NCBI GenBank assembly: GCA_964433065.1
Contig: CAYSPZ010000012.1
Coordinates: 1 to 31,311, forward strand
Direction: 5' to 3'
Length of the DNA stretch: 31,311 nt
Origin: RGIG3009 sp964433065
GTDB lineage: Bacteria; Bacillota; Clostridia; Oscillospirales; Acutalibacteraceae
The position numbers and the translations under genes are program-made. Positions 30,929 to 31,311 of this stretch are shown here, in pieces. Below the pieces are notes generated by a model. The model had not been told where the DNA came from, made no database searches, and saw only the letters and a program-made list of their open reading frames with translations. Numbering within the stretch: the first letter of the stretch is position 1; each line of letters starts with the position of its first letter.

Positions 30929-31311
30929 TCAGCCGACTTTAGCGGGGTTGATCTTCACGCCGGGGCCCATCGTGGACGCCACGGTGCAAGAACGAATGTA
31001 CTGACCTTTTGCCGCGGCGGGTTTCGCACGAACGATCGCGCCGAGCAACGCGTCAAAGTTCTCCTGGAGTTTTTCAACACCGAAAGACACTTTGCCGATG
31101 GGGCAGTGAATGATGTTGGTTTTGTCAAGACGGTACTCGATCTTACCGGCTTTCGCCTCGGTGACCGCTTTCGCGACATCGGGGGTAACGGTACCGGCTT
31201 TCGGGTTGGGCATCAAGCCACGGGGACCGAGCACCTTACCCAAACGACCGACCAAGCCCATCATATCGGGGCTTGCGATCACAACGTCGAAATCCATCCA
31301 ACCGCCGTTGA
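30929..31311 (-). CDS. rplA: Large ribosomal subunit protein uL1 (C-terminal part)
   Basis: The last 126 or so codons of rplA are present; the start lies beyond the right edge. The visible part begins NGGWMDFDVVIASPDMM and includes the signature GKVLGPRGLMPNPKAGTVT, then DKTNIIHCPIGKVSF and the C-terminal GPGVKINPAKV. L1 forms the mobile E-site stalk on 23S rRNA and can repress its own operon. Its stop is followed by a new promoter, so rplJ-rplL is controlled separately. Confidence 0.96.
   Translation of the reverse strand, partial: NGGWMDFDVVIASPDMMGLVGRLGKVLGPRGLMPNPKAGTVTPDVAKAVTEAKAGKIEYRLDKTNIIHCPIGKVSFGVEKLQENFDALLGAIVRAKPAAAKGQYIRSCTVASTMGPGVKINPAKVG

Overview
The window looks like a chromosomal core region of an uncultured, fairly GC-rich member of the Clostridia (Firmicutes). 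Support comes from a PolC-type replicative polymerase, a zinc-type ribosomal protein L28, a YtfJ/GerW sporulation protein, an S11 D,D-carboxypeptidase next to scpA/scpB and rluB, a classic L10 leader, strong AGGAGG-type ribosome binding sites and sigma-A promoters with 17-bp spacers. No tRNA, rRNA, CRISPR array, transposase or integrase is visible. No gap between genes exceeds 300 bases.

Layout. (1) 1-1931, minus: biotin-dependent carboxyltransferase operon with a divergent acyl-CoA carboxyltransferase, a biotin carrier protein and the start of an OadA/5S-type subunit. (2) 1965-7365, minus: site-2 protease, scpA, scpB, DUF2953 protein, ytfJ, D,D-carboxypeptidase, rluB-type pseudouridine synthase and a small GNAT-like protein. 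(3) 7425-10659, plus: rpmB with its own promoter and terminator, then ppa, pncB and a secreted/membrane protein of unknown function. Pyrophosphatase beside a pyrophosphate-releasing phosphoribosyltransferase makes metabolic sense. (4) 10762-13174, minus: HD phosphohydrolase, OmpR-family regulator and histidine kinase. (5) 13208-14452: an AT-rich insertion carrying one unrecognised gene, bracketed by two imperfect copies of the 3' end of rlmD. (6) 14406-25997, minus: pyrH, frr, uppS, cdsA, dxr, rseP, ispG, polC and rlmD, the conserved envelope/isoprenoid/translation cluster, tightly packed behind one good promoter. (7) 26022-27421, minus: membrane-anchored phosphodiester glycosidase. (8) 27497-29702: queH (+), a 4'-phosphopantetheinyl transferase (-), a dUTPase (+) and a small XRE regulator (+), with a strong opposing promoter in the dUTPase-XRE gap. 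(9) 29752-31311, minus: rplL, rplJ with its L10 leader and attenuator, and the end of rplA.

The most interesting points are: the duplicated rlmD 3' end flanking an orphan gene, which looks like a small integrated island without a recombinase; a PolC that lacks the 3'-5' exonuclease domain normally nested in its PHP domain; and a possible regulatory module near 29.2-29.7 kb, where an XRE gene faces a TTGACA/TATTAT promoter straddled by an inverted repeat and aimed at a strong terminator about 155 nt away. All family assignments come from reading motifs by eye; no database search was run.
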